11,573 bases of DNA from JAURVT01 sp049059935 (GTDB lineage: Bacteria; Actinomycetota; Actinomycetes; Propionibacteriales; Nocardioidaceae): contig NZ_JBMGQR010000102.1 of NCBI RefSeq assembly GCF_049059935.1, positions 1-11,573 of the forward strand, in the 5' to 3' direction. Of the stretch, positions 1-6,892 are shown one piece after another. The notes under the pieces are model-generated. The model worked only from the letters and a program-made list of their open reading frames with translations, was not told the DNA's origin and did not search any database. The number at the start of each line of letters is the position of its first letter. Position 1 is the first letter of the stretch. The position numbers and the translations under genes were made by a program.

Positions 1-176
1 TGGACGCTGCTGCGTCGAGCGTTGAGTCGCTTGAGTCGGATGGCGCCGCGATTTTGAGTTCCGAAGGCGACGAGCCATTCACACTTACGCCATGTAACGC
101 GACCTGAACCTCTTCAGTGCAAATGCGCACTGGACCCTGTCGGTCAATAGGTCCGGCGCGCCGATCGGTGTAATCC
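1..176. other. Region downstream of paoC with a small hairpin
   Basis: No coding frame is evident. TTGAGT occurs three times within about the first 60 nt. A 6-bp stem (CAGTGC at 115-120, GCACTG at 127-132) with a 6-nt loop lies about 45 nt beyond the paoC stop on the minus strand and could be a weak terminator. Confidence 0.35.
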
Positions 177-2264
177 TCAACCGCCCAGCTTGTCGGCGGT
201 CAGCGGCAGGCTGCGCACGCGGACGCCGGTGGCATCGAATGTCGCGTTGGCGACGGCGGCCGCCGCGCCGACGATGCCGATCTCGCCGATGCCCTTGGAG
301 CCCATCGGGTTGGCGTGCACGTCGACCTCGTCGAGCCAGTGCGCCTCGAGGTGGCCGATGTCGGCGTGCGACGCGACGTGGTACTGCGCGAGGTCGTGGT
401 TGGGCATCAGACCGCTGGGGTCGATCACCGTCTCCTCGTGCAGGGCGGCCGACAGGCCCATGACCATGCCGCCGAGCAGCTGCGACCGCGCGGTCGTCGG
501 GTTGATGATCCGACCGGCCGAGAAGACGCTGACCATGCGCGGCACCCGCACCTCGCCGGTGTGCGCGTCGACGTGCGCCTCGACGAAGTGCGCACCGAAG
601 GAGTGGATCGAGAACGACTCGGCGTCAGGGTTCTTGGGCTGGCCCGCACGCGTCACCGAGCCGGGAGCGGGTGAGTCGCCGTGCTGCTCGCGGAACGCAC
701 GGCCCGCGGCGACGATCGCGGTGCCCCACGACGTGGTGCCGGCGGACCCGCCGGCCACGGTGGCGAACGGCAGCGTCGTGTCGCCGATGCGCAGGTCGAT
801 CGAGCCGACCGGGCAGCCGAGCGCGTCGGCCGCGATCTGCGCCAGGATCGTCCGGGCGCCGGTGCCGATGTCGACGGCGCCGATGCTGACGGCGAGCCGG
901 CCGTCGGCCAGCGCCTCGACCTCGGCCTCGTTGCCGGGCATGACGTTCAGCGGGTAGGTGGCACTGGCGACGCCCTGGCCGACCAGCCAGCGGCCCTGGC
1001 GCCGCGTGCGCGGCGGTACCCCGGTCTGCCAGCCGAAGCGGTCGGCACCCTCTCGCAGGCACTCGACCAGGTGACGCTGCGACCACGGGTTGCCCGACTC
1101 GGGGTCGCTCTCGGGGTCGTTGCGCACACGCAGCTCGACCGGGTCGACGCCCGTCGCCACGGCGAGCTCGTCCATCGCGAGCTCGAGCGCGAACGAGCCG
1201 GGCGCCTCGCCCGGTGCCCGCATCCACGACGCGACGGGCACATCGAGCGCGTGCAGGCGGTGCGACGTGCGCCGGTTCGGCGAGTCGTACATCAGGCGGG
1301 TGGCGACGGCCGTCTGCTCGGCGAACTCCTTGACGCGCGAGGTGTGCTCGACCACCTCGTGCCAGGTGGCGGCGAGGCGGCCGTCGGCGTCGGCGCCGAG
1401 GCGCACGCGCTGGACGGTCGGCGTGCGGTGGCCCCCGAGCGTGAACGTCTGCTGGCGGGTCAGCGGCAGTTTCACCGGCCGGCCGTGCGTGTGCCTGGCC
1501 GCCAGCGCGGCGGCGACGACGTTCGCGTGCGGCATGCCCTTGGAGCCGAAGCCTCCGCCGACGAACGGCGCCACGACCTCCACCTGGTCGGCGTCGAGCG
1601 CGAACAGCGGCGCGAGCGTCGTCCGCACGGGGTGCACGCCCTGCGTCGAGTCGAGCAGCACGAGGCGGTCGCGACCGTCGTGCCGGTCCCACGTCGCCAC
1701 GGTCTGGTGCGGCTCCATCGGGCTGTTGTGCTGCACTGGCGTCTCGTAGACGGCGTCGACGGTGAACGCGGCGGCGGCCAGCGCGGCCTCGACGTCGCCA
1801 GTGTCGGTGTCGGTCTCGAACGCGGGGTTCACCTGCTCGGGTGCGTAGAGGTCGGCCGACCCGGCGTCGAGGACGGCCTCGTGGGGCTGCTCGTCGTAGG
1901 TCACCTGCACCAGCCGGGCGGCCTCGCGGGCCGTCTCGGGGTCCTCGGCGACCACGATCGCGACGATCTGGCCGCGGAACCCGACCTGGTCGGACTGCAG
2001 CACGGACAGCTCGGTGTCGGAGGTGTCGGCCAGCGGGTGCACGTTCTCGTGCGTGACGACGTCGAGGACGCCGCCCTGCGCGAAGGCCTCGGTAGTGTCG
2101 ATCGCCGTGACGCGGCCGCGGGCGATGCTGCTCAGCACCAGGTGCCCGTAGGTGGCCTGGTCGACCGGGTGCTCGTAGGCGTAGGCGGCGGTGCCGGTGA
2201 CCTTGCCCCACGCGTCCGCACGGGTGCGCGCGGTGCCGATCTCGCTGGTCTCGAGCTGCGTCAT
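177..2264 (-). CDS. paoC: Molybdopterin-binding subunit of PaoABC/YagTSR-type aldehyde oxidoreductase (xanthine dehydrogenase family)
   Basis: This is the catalytic large subunit of a molybdenum hydroxylase. It binds the molybdenum cofactor and, in this family, oxidises aldehydes or N-heterocycles with water as oxygen source; electrons pass to the Fe-S and FAD subunits encoded upstream. The 695-aa product shows the N-terminal a/b-hammerhead region (about 20-130), the Moco-binding GGGFGSKG (236-243), RAPGEAPGSFALE (349-361), GGSAGTTSWG (505-514) and the C-terminal KGIGEIG, whose Glu661 matches the catalytic base of the family. The frame is open well upstream, but the ATG at 2264 is chosen because a GGGGAGGA ribosome site lies 6 nt before it and it overlaps the previous stop as ATGA. 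E. coli PaoC is somewhat longer (about 730 aa); the shortening appears to fall around residues 525-550. The family call is firm, but the substrate cannot be read from the sequence. No XdhC-like maturation factor is in the window. Confidence 0.92.
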   Translation of the reverse strand: MTQLETSEIGTARTRADAWGKVTGTAAYAYEHPVDQATYGHLVLSSIARGRVTAIDTTEAFAQGGVLDVVTHENVHPLADTSDTELSVLQSDQVGFRGQIVAIVVAEDPETAREAARLVQVTYDEQPHEAVLDAGSADLYAPEQVNPAFETDTDTGDVEAALAAAAFTVDAVYETPVQHNSPMEPHQTVATWDRHDGRDRLVLLDSTQGVHPVRTTLAPLFALDADQVEVVAPFVGGGFGSKGMPHANVVAAALAARHTHGRPVKLPLTRQQTFTLGGHRTPTVQRVRLGADADGRLAATWHEVVEHTSRVKEFAEQTAVATRLMYDSPNRRTSHRLHALDVPVASWMRAPGEAPGSFALELAMDELAVATGVDPVELRVRNDPESDPESGNPWSQRHLVECLREGADRFGWQTGVPPRTRRQGRWLVGQGVASATYPLNVMPGNEAEVEALADGRLAVSIGAVDIGTGARTILAQIAADALGCPVGSIDLRIGDTTLPFATVAGGSAGTTSWGTAIVAAGRAFREQHGDSPAPGSVTRAGQPKNPDAESFSIHSFGAHFVEAHVDAHTGEVRVPRMVSVFSAGRIINPTTARSQLLGGMVMGLSAALHEETVIDPSGLMPNHDLAQYHVASHADIGHLEAHWLDEVDVHANPMGSKGIGEIGIVGAAAAVANATFDATGVRVRSLPLTADKLGG

Positions 2265-3253
2265 CGGGTCTCCTCCCCCGCCAGGCCGTTCAGCACGGCG
2301 ACGACGGTGCTGCGGGTCATGGGGATCTTGAAGGCGTTGTCCTCGGTCGGGCTCGCGGTGGCGAGCTCGGCCTGGACGGCGTCGGCGAACGCCGCCTCGG
2401 TGGCCGGTCCGCCGATCAGGGCCTGCTCGGCGACGCGGGCGCGCCACGGCCGCGTGCCCACCCCGCCGAGGGCCAGTCGGACGTCCTGGACGACGCCGTC
2501 GCGCACCTCGATCGAGGCGGCGACCGACACCAGCGCGAACGCGTACGACGCGCGGTCGCGCACCTTGCGGTAGGCGGACCGCCGGGCCATCGGCAGCGGC
2601 GGGAGCTCGACGGCGGTGATCAGCTCGCCGTGCTCCAGGACGGTTTCGAGGTCGGGGCGGTCCTCGGGCAGGCGGTGGAAGTGCTCGAGCGCGACGCGGC
2701 GCTCGCCGCCGGGCCCGAGGACGACGACCTCGGCGTCCAGGGCGACCATCGCGACGGCCATGTCGGACGGGTGCGCGGCCTGGCAGTCCTGGGAGGTGCC
2801 GAGGATCGCGTGGTAGCGCGTCCAGCCGCTGAGCGCGGCGCAGCCCGCCCCGGGCTCGCGCTTGTTGCAGGCGGCCGTGACGTCCTGGAAGTAGGCGCAC
2901 CGGGTGCGCTGCAGCAGGTTGCCGCCGGTCGTGGCGACGTTGCGCAGCTGACCCGACGCGCCGGCGAGCAGCGCGTGGCTCAGCACCGGGTAGAGCTGAC
3001 GCACGAGCGGGTGCGCGGCGAGGTCGGAGTTGCGGACGGTGGCCCCGATGCGCAGCCCGCCGCCCTCCTGCTCGGTGACCTGGTCGAGCGGCAGACGGGA
3101 GACGTCCACCAGGTGCTCGGGCGTGACGAGGCCGAGCTTGAGGTGGTCGACGAGGTTGGTGCCACCGGCGACGAACATCGCGTCGGGGTCGGCGGTCACG
3201 GTGGCCACGGCGCCGTCGGCGTCGGTGGCGCGGTCGTAGGCGAACGGCTTCAT
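2261..3253 (-). CDS. paoB: FAD-binding, [4Fe-4S]-containing subunit of PaoABC-type aldehyde oxidoreductase
   Basis: This is the middle subunit of the molybdenum hydroxylase; it carries FAD and passes electrons to an external acceptor. The 330-aa product has the FAD-binding FVAGGTNLVDH (27-37) and the ASGQLRNVATTGGNLLQ region (99-115) of the CO dehydrogenase/XDH flavoprotein fold. A cysteine-bearing insert follows, with Cys119, Cys129, Cys138 and Cys157 in the contexts RCAYF, ACNKREPG, GCAALSG and DCQAAHPSDM. That insert is characteristic of PaoB/YagS, where it holds an additional [4Fe-4S] cluster, and ordinary XDH flavin subunits lack it. The ATG at 3253 overlaps the preceding stop as ATGA, and GAGGAGG lies 10 nt upstream at 3264-3270. 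The stop overlaps the start of the large-subunit gene in the same way, so the three genes are almost certainly translationally coupled. A longer upstream reading in the same frame is only the shadow of the Fe-S gene. Confidence 0.92.
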   Translation of the reverse strand: MKPFAYDRATDADGAVATVTADPDAMFVAGGTNLVDHLKLGLVTPEHLVDVSRLPLDQVTEQEGGGLRIGATVRNSDLAAHPLVRQLYPVLSHALLAGASGQLRNVATTGGNLLQRTRCAYFQDVTAACNKREPGAGCAALSGWTRYHAILGTSQDCQAAHPSDMAVAMVALDAEVVVLGPGGERRVALEHFHRLPEDRPDLETVLEHGELITAVELPPLPMARRSAYRKVRDRASYAFALVSVAASIEVRDGVVQDVRLALGGVGTRPWRARVAEQALIGGPATEAAFADAVQAELATASPTEDNAFKIPMTRSTVVAVLNGLAGEETR

Positions 3254-3756
3254 GCGCGGGCTGCCTCCTCGATGGCGGCGACGATGTTGGTGTAGGCGCC
3301 GCACCGGCAGAGGTTGCCGCTCATGCGCTCGCGGATCTCGTCCTCGTCGAGGTCGATGTCGGCCTCGAGGTCGTCCGACACCGCGCTCGGGTGGCCGGCC
3401 TTGACCTCGTCGAGCATGCCGACGGCCGAGCAGATCTGGCCGGGCGTGCAGTAGCCGCACTGGAAGCCGTCGTGGTCGACGAACGCCTGCTGGACGGGGT
3501 GCAGCTCGTCGCCGTCGACGAGGCCCGCCGCGGTGGTGATCTGCGAGCCGTCGTGCATCACGGCGAGGCTGAGGCAGCTCAGCTCGCGCCGGCCGTCCAC
3601 GAGCACCGTGCAGGCACCGCACTGGCCGTGGTCGCACCCCTTCTTGGGCGAGGTGTTGCCGAGGCGGTCGCGCAGGGCGTCCAGGACGGTGGTGCGGGTG
3701 TCGACGGCGAGCGTGTGCTCGGTGCCGTCGACCCGCCAGGTGAGATCGCGTTCCAT
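3250..3756 (-). CDS. paoA: [2Fe-2S] subunit of PaoABC-type aldehyde oxidoreductase
   Basis: This is the small iron-sulfur subunit, which relays electrons from the molybdenum site to FAD. The 168-aa product has a plant-ferredoxin-type N-terminal domain with Cys41, Cys46, Cys49 and Cys61 (CDHGQCGACTVLVDG) and a C-terminal helical domain with Cys100, Cys103, Cys150 and Cys152 (QCGYCTPGQ and LCRCGAY). All eight ligands of the two clusters are therefore present. The protein starts MERDLTWRVDG, directly at the ferredoxin domain. The E. coli PaoA Tat signal peptide is absent, so a cytoplasmic enzyme is inferred. No Shine-Dalgarno sequence precedes the ATG, but TAGCGT lies 7 nt upstream, so the mRNA may be leaderless. 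It is the first gene of the operon. The truncated GNAT gene ends only 51 nt upstream on the same strand. Confidence 0.93.
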   Translation of the reverse strand: MERDLTWRVDGTEHTLAVDTRTTVLDALRDRLGNTSPKKGCDHGQCGACTVLVDGRRELSCLSLAVMHDGSQITTAAGLVDGDELHPVQQAFVDHDGFQCGYCTPGQICSAVGMLDEVKAGHPSAVSDDLEADIDLDEDEIRERMSGNLCRCGAYTNIVAAIEEAARA

Positions 3757-3763
3757 GCGCTCG

Positions 3764-3769
3764 ACGCTA
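3764..3769 (-). promoter_or_regulatory. Possible -10 element of a leaderless promoter for the pao operon
   Basis: On the minus strand TAGCGT matches the actinobacterial TANNNT -10 consensus and is separated from the ATG at 3756 by 7 nt. Transcription would start at or one base before the start codon. No Shine-Dalgarno sequence is present, which agrees with a leaderless transcript. No convincing -35 box is visible, so the call is tentative. Confidence 0.35.
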
Positions 3770-3807
3770 GGCGCGACGGTCCCCCGCCACCGAACGAAAG
3801 GTGTGGC

Positions 3808-4170
3808 TCACCTGGCTTGCGCGGGCGGGGTCCGGCGGTACCAGTGCACGTCCCAGAAGCGGCCGAGCCCGAAGCCGGCCTCGTCGAACGTGCCGACGTG
3901 CTCGAACCCGTGCCGCAGGTGCAGGCGGACCGACGCCTCGTTGGGATGGGCGATCCCGGCGAAGCAGCGGTGGACACCCGCAGCGTCGACCTCGGCGAGC
4001 AGGGCGCCGTACAGATCGCTGCCCGCCCCGTGACCGGCCGCGTCTGGGTGCAGGTACACCGACGTCTCGACCGAGGTGACGTAGGCGGGCACGGCGCGGA
4101 ACGGGCTGCTGGTCGTGTACAGAGCCCCGGTCCGGGGAACTATTGAGGTGTCGGTCCGTCGCGCAGGCAT
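3808..4170 (-). pseudogene. GNAT N-acetyltransferase (phosphinothricin acetyltransferase-like), N-terminally truncated
   Basis: The longest reading is 120 aa. From about residue 15 it aligns by eye with the C-terminal half of phosphinothricin/methionine-sulfoximine acetyltransferase-like GNAT proteins: SPFRAVPAY, VETSVYLHPDAAGHGAG (the acetyl-CoA pyrophosphate loop, usually RGRGIG/L), AGIAHPNEASVRLH, HGFEHVGTFDEAGF and GRFWDVHWYRR. Complete members are about 160-185 aa, and the first 65-75 residues are missing here. The first 14 residues (MPARRTDTSIVPRT) do not look like the family. The ATG at 4170 has no ribosome site, and similarity stops near 4125-4137, where a small perfect palindrome lies. 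In the neighbouring frame just upstream WHEEHPGLAVAS vaguely recalls the missing part, but I cannot demonstrate it. A 5'-deleted remnant is the best reading; a functional short protein is less likely. Confidence 0.6.
4125..4137. repeat. Short perfect palindrome at the GNAT truncation point
   Basis: CCCCGG T CCGGGG is a 6-bp perfect inverted repeat with a one-base centre. It sits where recognisable GNAT similarity begins, so it may mark the rearrangement junction or simply be a chance feature of GC-rich sequence. Confidence 0.4.
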
Positions 4171-4662
4171 GGTGCCGCGGAAGCGGCTGCACGTCGGTAC
4201 TCGCGACGGCGAGACCGGGGTGTTCCTCGTGCCACGAGCACAAGCGTTTGCAGACGTGCTGAGAGGTGCCGTGGAGGAGCAAGGGGGCGCCTACGGCGAG
4301 TCGGTTCCAGTGACTGCAGTCAAATCGACCCCGTCTGGTGCGTTCTGGACTTCTTCGCGGGTGGAAGTTGGCGGTGGCGGTTGCCACCGCACTGTTCATG
4401 GCGTCTGGCGGCATCGTCAGCGTGGTGCGAGCCCAAACGCCAATTGGCGCGGTGTGGAACGATGCCTTCTGGTTGCAATTGGATCTTTCCTGTGTGTGGC
4501 GTGGCTCGGGCCTGCTTGGCGTCGATGCGTGACCGCAAGCCGTAGTCGATCCCGCGGTCATCGCGCTCCGGGTGACGATCCCCAGGCGACACGTGACAGT
4601 CGAGGTTTTCTCTGTGGGTCTAGCGCCGCCCCGATGGGGTCGTGGACGGGCCTGCCAACGGC
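4171..4662. other. About 500 nt without a convincing gene; one weak hydrophobic ORF
   Basis: No frame in this stretch gives a recognisable protein, and it is less uniformly GC-rich than its neighbours. The only suggestive reading is on the plus strand at 4338-4532: a 64-aa ORF with a GTG start and no ribosome site. Its RGWKLAVAVATALFMASGG segment followed by VVRAQTPIG resembles a signal peptide with a cleavage region. It stops soon after, with no domain following. It may be the front of a decayed secreted protein, or chance. A perfect 8-bp hairpin (arms GCGGTGGC and GCCACCGC, loop GGTT) lies at 4371-4390 inside it. Together with the truncated GNAT gene this looks like a decayed region. Confidence 0.4.
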
Positions 4663-4668
4663 TACCGT
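4663..4668 (+). promoter_or_regulatory. Possible -10 element of a leaderless promoter for the DsbA-like fusion gene
   Basis: TACCGT fits TANNNT, and its last base is 7 nt before the A of the ATG at 4675. That is the spacing expected if transcription begins at the start codon. No Shine-Dalgarno sequence is present before either candidate start. No good -35 match is visible at 17-18 nt. Confidence 0.4.
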
Positions 4669-4674
4669 TCCGTC

Positions 4675-5859
4675 ATGACTGGTGACCCGAACAGCGGTGA
4701 GAGCAGCGTTCAGGTGCTCTACGACGGGGACACTCACGTGCATTACGGTTTTGTGCATCTGACCTCAGGGGTAAACCTGCCTGACCTCGCCGACGCTTTC
4801 TTGGGCCAACGCAATGGGCTGCTTGGTGCGTCCAATACCGGCTCGCTGACGTTCCAAACCGGTCTACACACCGGGGCGGTGCCCGTCCTGGTGGAACTGC
4901 ACGACACCGAGCCAGCAACGGTCGAGCGGTTTGAGGACGTGGTCGAGGCGTCTCTGACCACCGAATCGACCGACCTCGTCCTTGCGACCTTCGACGACTC
5001 GACGCCGGTGACGCTTCCCACCGGCTCGTACCGGGCCCGCCTGTCCGCAACGGGCATGGATGCCGCTCACGCAGCAGACACCCGAACAGGTCGGGCCGAG
5101 CTCGACTCCTATCTCCTGCAGCTGTGGCCCGCGCCGGCCGCCGACGACGTCGTGATCCGAGTCGGAAGCGCCTACGCCCGCTACCGGCACGACCCGAGAG
5201 CACAGACGATCGCCGCAACACCGCAACCGGTGCCGCCGGCGGCTACACCGCCCGGCGCACCCAGTGGCACCACAGCCGACTTCGGGACCATCTTCGACGT
5301 CGTCGCGATGAGAGGCGGGAGACCTGGCAGCGCCGGCATGCGAATACCGGCCGATGCCTTGCCTGTGGTGATCTACGAGGACATGGCAGACCCGGGCTGC
5401 GAGATCTTCCACACCACAGTCATGCCTCGCCTGCTCACTCTCATCACCACCGGTCAACTGACAGTGGAGCATCGACTCGTCGCCTACGGCGACGACGAGT
5501 CCCACCGGTTCGCTCAAGTCGCGGCCTGCGTCATTGACGCCGTCGGATCCGACGGCCTCCACAGACTCCACCACATGGTCGGAGGCCCGCTTGGTCTCAG
5601 CGGCTCTCCCGCGTGGGCGCTGCGAATGGCATCGGGCATCGCCCGCCGCGACATCGAACCAGACGTTATCTCTGGACGCTTCGCCCCCTGGGTCGACGCA
5701 GCTACCGCCGCAGCTCGCAACAGCGGGATCCTGAATCTCCCCAGGATCACCGTGCAAAACGAGCAATTGGACCCTCAAACCGCCAGCGACCCAGACCAAG
5801 TGCTTGAGATCATCCAAAATCATCTAAAAACGCACGAGCAACCTTCGCGCGGAACGTGA
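4675..5859 (+). CDS. Two-domain protein: actinobacterial domain of unknown function fused to a degenerate DsbA/thioredoxin-like domain
   Basis: The 394-aa product has two parts. Residues 1-172 resemble a stand-alone actinobacterial protein family of unknown function, to my recollection common in Streptomyces. Marks are HVHYGFVHLTSG, AFLGQRNGLLGA, TGLHTGAVPVLVELHD, a GMDAAHAADTR motif and YLLQLWPAPAADDVVIRVGSA; it looks all-beta. A Pro/Ala/Thr-rich linker covers about 175-200. Residues 215-394 resemble a DsbA-type thioredoxin fold: IPADALPVVIYEDM, then DPGC (239-242) where CxxC is expected, a helical insert with HRFAQVAACVIDAVG and LHRLHHMV, and a cis-Pro candidate at Pro356 (LNLPRITV). The first, nucleophilic cysteine is replaced by Asp239 and only Cys242 remains. 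No signal peptide or membrane segment is visible, so the protein should be cytosolic. ATG 4675 is preferred over GTG 4642 because the N-terminal family begins after it and TACCGT sits ideally for leaderless translation. Function is unknown. Classical disulfide exchange is unlikely. Confidence 0.8.
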   Translation: MTGDPNSGESSVQVLYDGDTHVHYGFVHLTSGVNLPDLADAFLGQRNGLLGASNTGSLTFQTGLHTGAVPVLVELHDTEPATVERFEDVVEASLTTESTDLVLATFDDSTPVTLPTGSYRARLSATGMDAAHAADTRTGRAELDSYLLQLWPAPAADDVVIRVGSAYARYRHDPRAQTIAATPQPVPPAATPPGAPSGTTADFGTIFDVVAMRGGRPGSAGMRIPADALPVVIYEDMADPGCEIFHTTVMPRLLTLITTGQLTVEHRLVAYGDDESHRFAQVAACVIDAVGSDGLHRLHHMVGGPLGLSGSPAWALRMASGIARRDIEPDVISGRFAPWVDAATAAARNSGILNLPRITVQNEQLDPQTASDPDQVLEIIQNHLKTHEQPSRGT

Positions 5860-5870
5860 CCACTAGGGGT

Positions 5871-5943
5871 ACGCCCACCGGGACTTCGGAGCGAGCGTCG
5901 GCGCAAGAAAGTGCGAGTAGCAGTGAACCAAGTGGCCGGGTGA
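5871..5943. repeat. Interspersed repeat, copy 1 (left block 5871-5899, core 5891-5943)
   Basis: The core 5891-5943 matches 11521-11573 at 49 of 53 positions in direct orientation. The adjoining block 5871-5899 matches 11439-11467 at 25 of 29. In copy 1 the two blocks overlap through GCGAGCGTC; in copy 2 they are separated. The sequence lies in the short gap between the DsbA-like fusion gene and the DUF4394 gene, about 55 nt before the latter's ATG. The four core differences all fall in the same codon phase (see findings). The core contains a weak CGCA/TGCG hairpin. I do not recognise the element. Confidence 0.8.
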
Positions 5944-5987
5944 GCCATCGAACCGATGAAGCCACCTCGACTTCACGCTTCGCCAAC

Positions 5988-5993
5988 AGGAGA
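5988..5993 (+). promoter_or_regulatory. Ribosome binding site of the DUF4394 gene
   Basis: AGGAGA lies 5 nt before the ATG at 5999. It fixes the start of a protein whose first residues form a clear signal peptide. Confidence 0.75.
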
Positions 5994-5998
5994 ACCAC

Positions 5999-6883
5999 AT
6001 GCACGTCATCGGCAAGCTCGCCGCATCCGCCCTCGCGGGCACCCTGGTCGCCATCGCCGCTCCCAGCGCTCTCGCCGCTCCCCCGCCGGTGCCGACACAC
6101 CTGAGCCCGGCGGTCAGGGTCGTCGGGCTCACCACCTCCAACGGCCTCACCTCGATCGACACCGGCAAGGGCAAAGCATCGAGAACCAAGGCCATCAAGG
6201 GCATCGCCAGCAGCGAGGACGTCGTCGGCATCGACTACCGGCCCGCCAACAACAAGCTCTACGGCCTGGTGCAGCGGTCCAACGGCGCCCTGCGGGTGGT
6301 CAAGATCAGCCCCGCAACGGGCCGCACGTACGCCTCACACACACTCATCGCAGCCAGCGGCCGCGCCGTCACCTCCACCGCCTCGAGCCTGGGCACCGAC
6401 TTCGACCCCGTCAGCGGTCTCATGCGCGTGGTCGACGTCAACCGCAACAACGTGCGCGTGAACGTCGACACCGGACTGACCGTCGTCGACGGCACGCTCC
6501 ACAACGCCCGCGGTGACCAGTACGAGGTCGTCATCCCCCGCGTGCCAGCCCTCGCCTTCACCAATAGCGCCAAAGGTGCGTCCCAGACCGTCGGCTACAC
6601 CCTGAATGCCGTCAACCAGACCATCGAGAGCCTCGACCCCGCCGACGACGGCACCCTCAACACCGAGGGCTACACCGTCGACGTCCGCGGCAAGACCGGC
6701 TACGACATCGCCACCCTCGGCGGCAGAACGAACGTCGCACTCATCTCCAACACCAGCGGCGACCAGACCAGGATCTACCGGGTCAACATCCCTGAGGGAA
6801 ACATCAACGACGCCGGCGTCCTGCAGAAGGTGCAGATCAAGGCCAAGAAGATCAAGGACATCGCGGCACCCACCGGACGCTGA
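5999..6883 (+). CDS. Secreted DUF4394 domain-containing protein
   Basis: The 294-aa product begins with a Sec-type signal peptide: MHVIGK, a hydrophobic stretch LAASALAGTLVAIAAPS, and an ALA/AP cleavage region near residue 26-27. The rest matches the DUF4394 pattern as I know it: VVGLTTSNGLTSID (41-54), VVGIDYRPANNKLYGL (75-90), VKISPATG (101-108), LGTDFDPVSGLMRVVD (131-146), VNVDTGLTVVDGTL (154-167), LAFTNS (185-190) and DDGTLNTEG (216-224). Repeating beta motifs of this kind suggest a beta-propeller-like fold. No enzymatic function is established for the domain, and no catalytic residues or cell-wall anchor can be seen, so it is probably released or loosely wall-associated. The lysine-rich tail (KVQIKAKKIKD) is notable. 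The gene is monocistronic: a good AGGAGA precedes it and a strong hairpin follows within 10 nt. Confidence 0.82.
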   Translation: MHVIGKLAASALAGTLVAIAAPSALAAPPPVPTHLSPAVRVVGLTTSNGLTSIDTGKGKASRTKAIKGIASSEDVVGIDYRPANNKLYGLVQRSNGALRVVKISPATGRTYASHTLIAASGRAVTSTASSLGTDFDPVSGLMRVVDVNRNNVRVNVDTGLTVVDGTLHNARGDQYEVVIPRVPALAFTNSAKGASQTVGYTLNAVNQTIESLDPADDGTLNTEGYTVDVRGKTGYDIATLGGRTNVALISNTSGDQTRIYRVNIPEGNINDAGVLQKVQIKAKKIKDIAAPTGR

Positions 6884-6892
6884 ACACCCCAC

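Noticed and set aside
681..2573. 630-aa plus-strand ORF antisense to the pao genes
   Set aside because: Arg/Gly/Val-rich sequence with no recognisable motif; an expected shadow of GC-rich coding on the other strand.
2265..2900. Upstream extension of the large-subunit frame to 907 aa
   Set aside because: The added residues are Arg/Pro/Gly-rich and overlap the flavin-subunit gene. A ribosome site and ATGA overlap define the start at 2264.
5891..5943. Repeat as CRISPR repeat or phage attachment site
   Set aside because: Only two copies 5.6 kb apart, no regular spacing, no cas, integrase or tRNA gene nearby.
5856..6104. 82-aa plus-strand ORF starting with a GTGA overlap on the stop of the DsbA-like fusion gene and spanning repeat copy 1
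   Set aside because: After 5999 it is only an alternative frame of the DUF4394 gene, its composition is Ser/Arg/Pro-rich, and it has no ribosome site. The second repeat copy is not part of an equivalent ORF.
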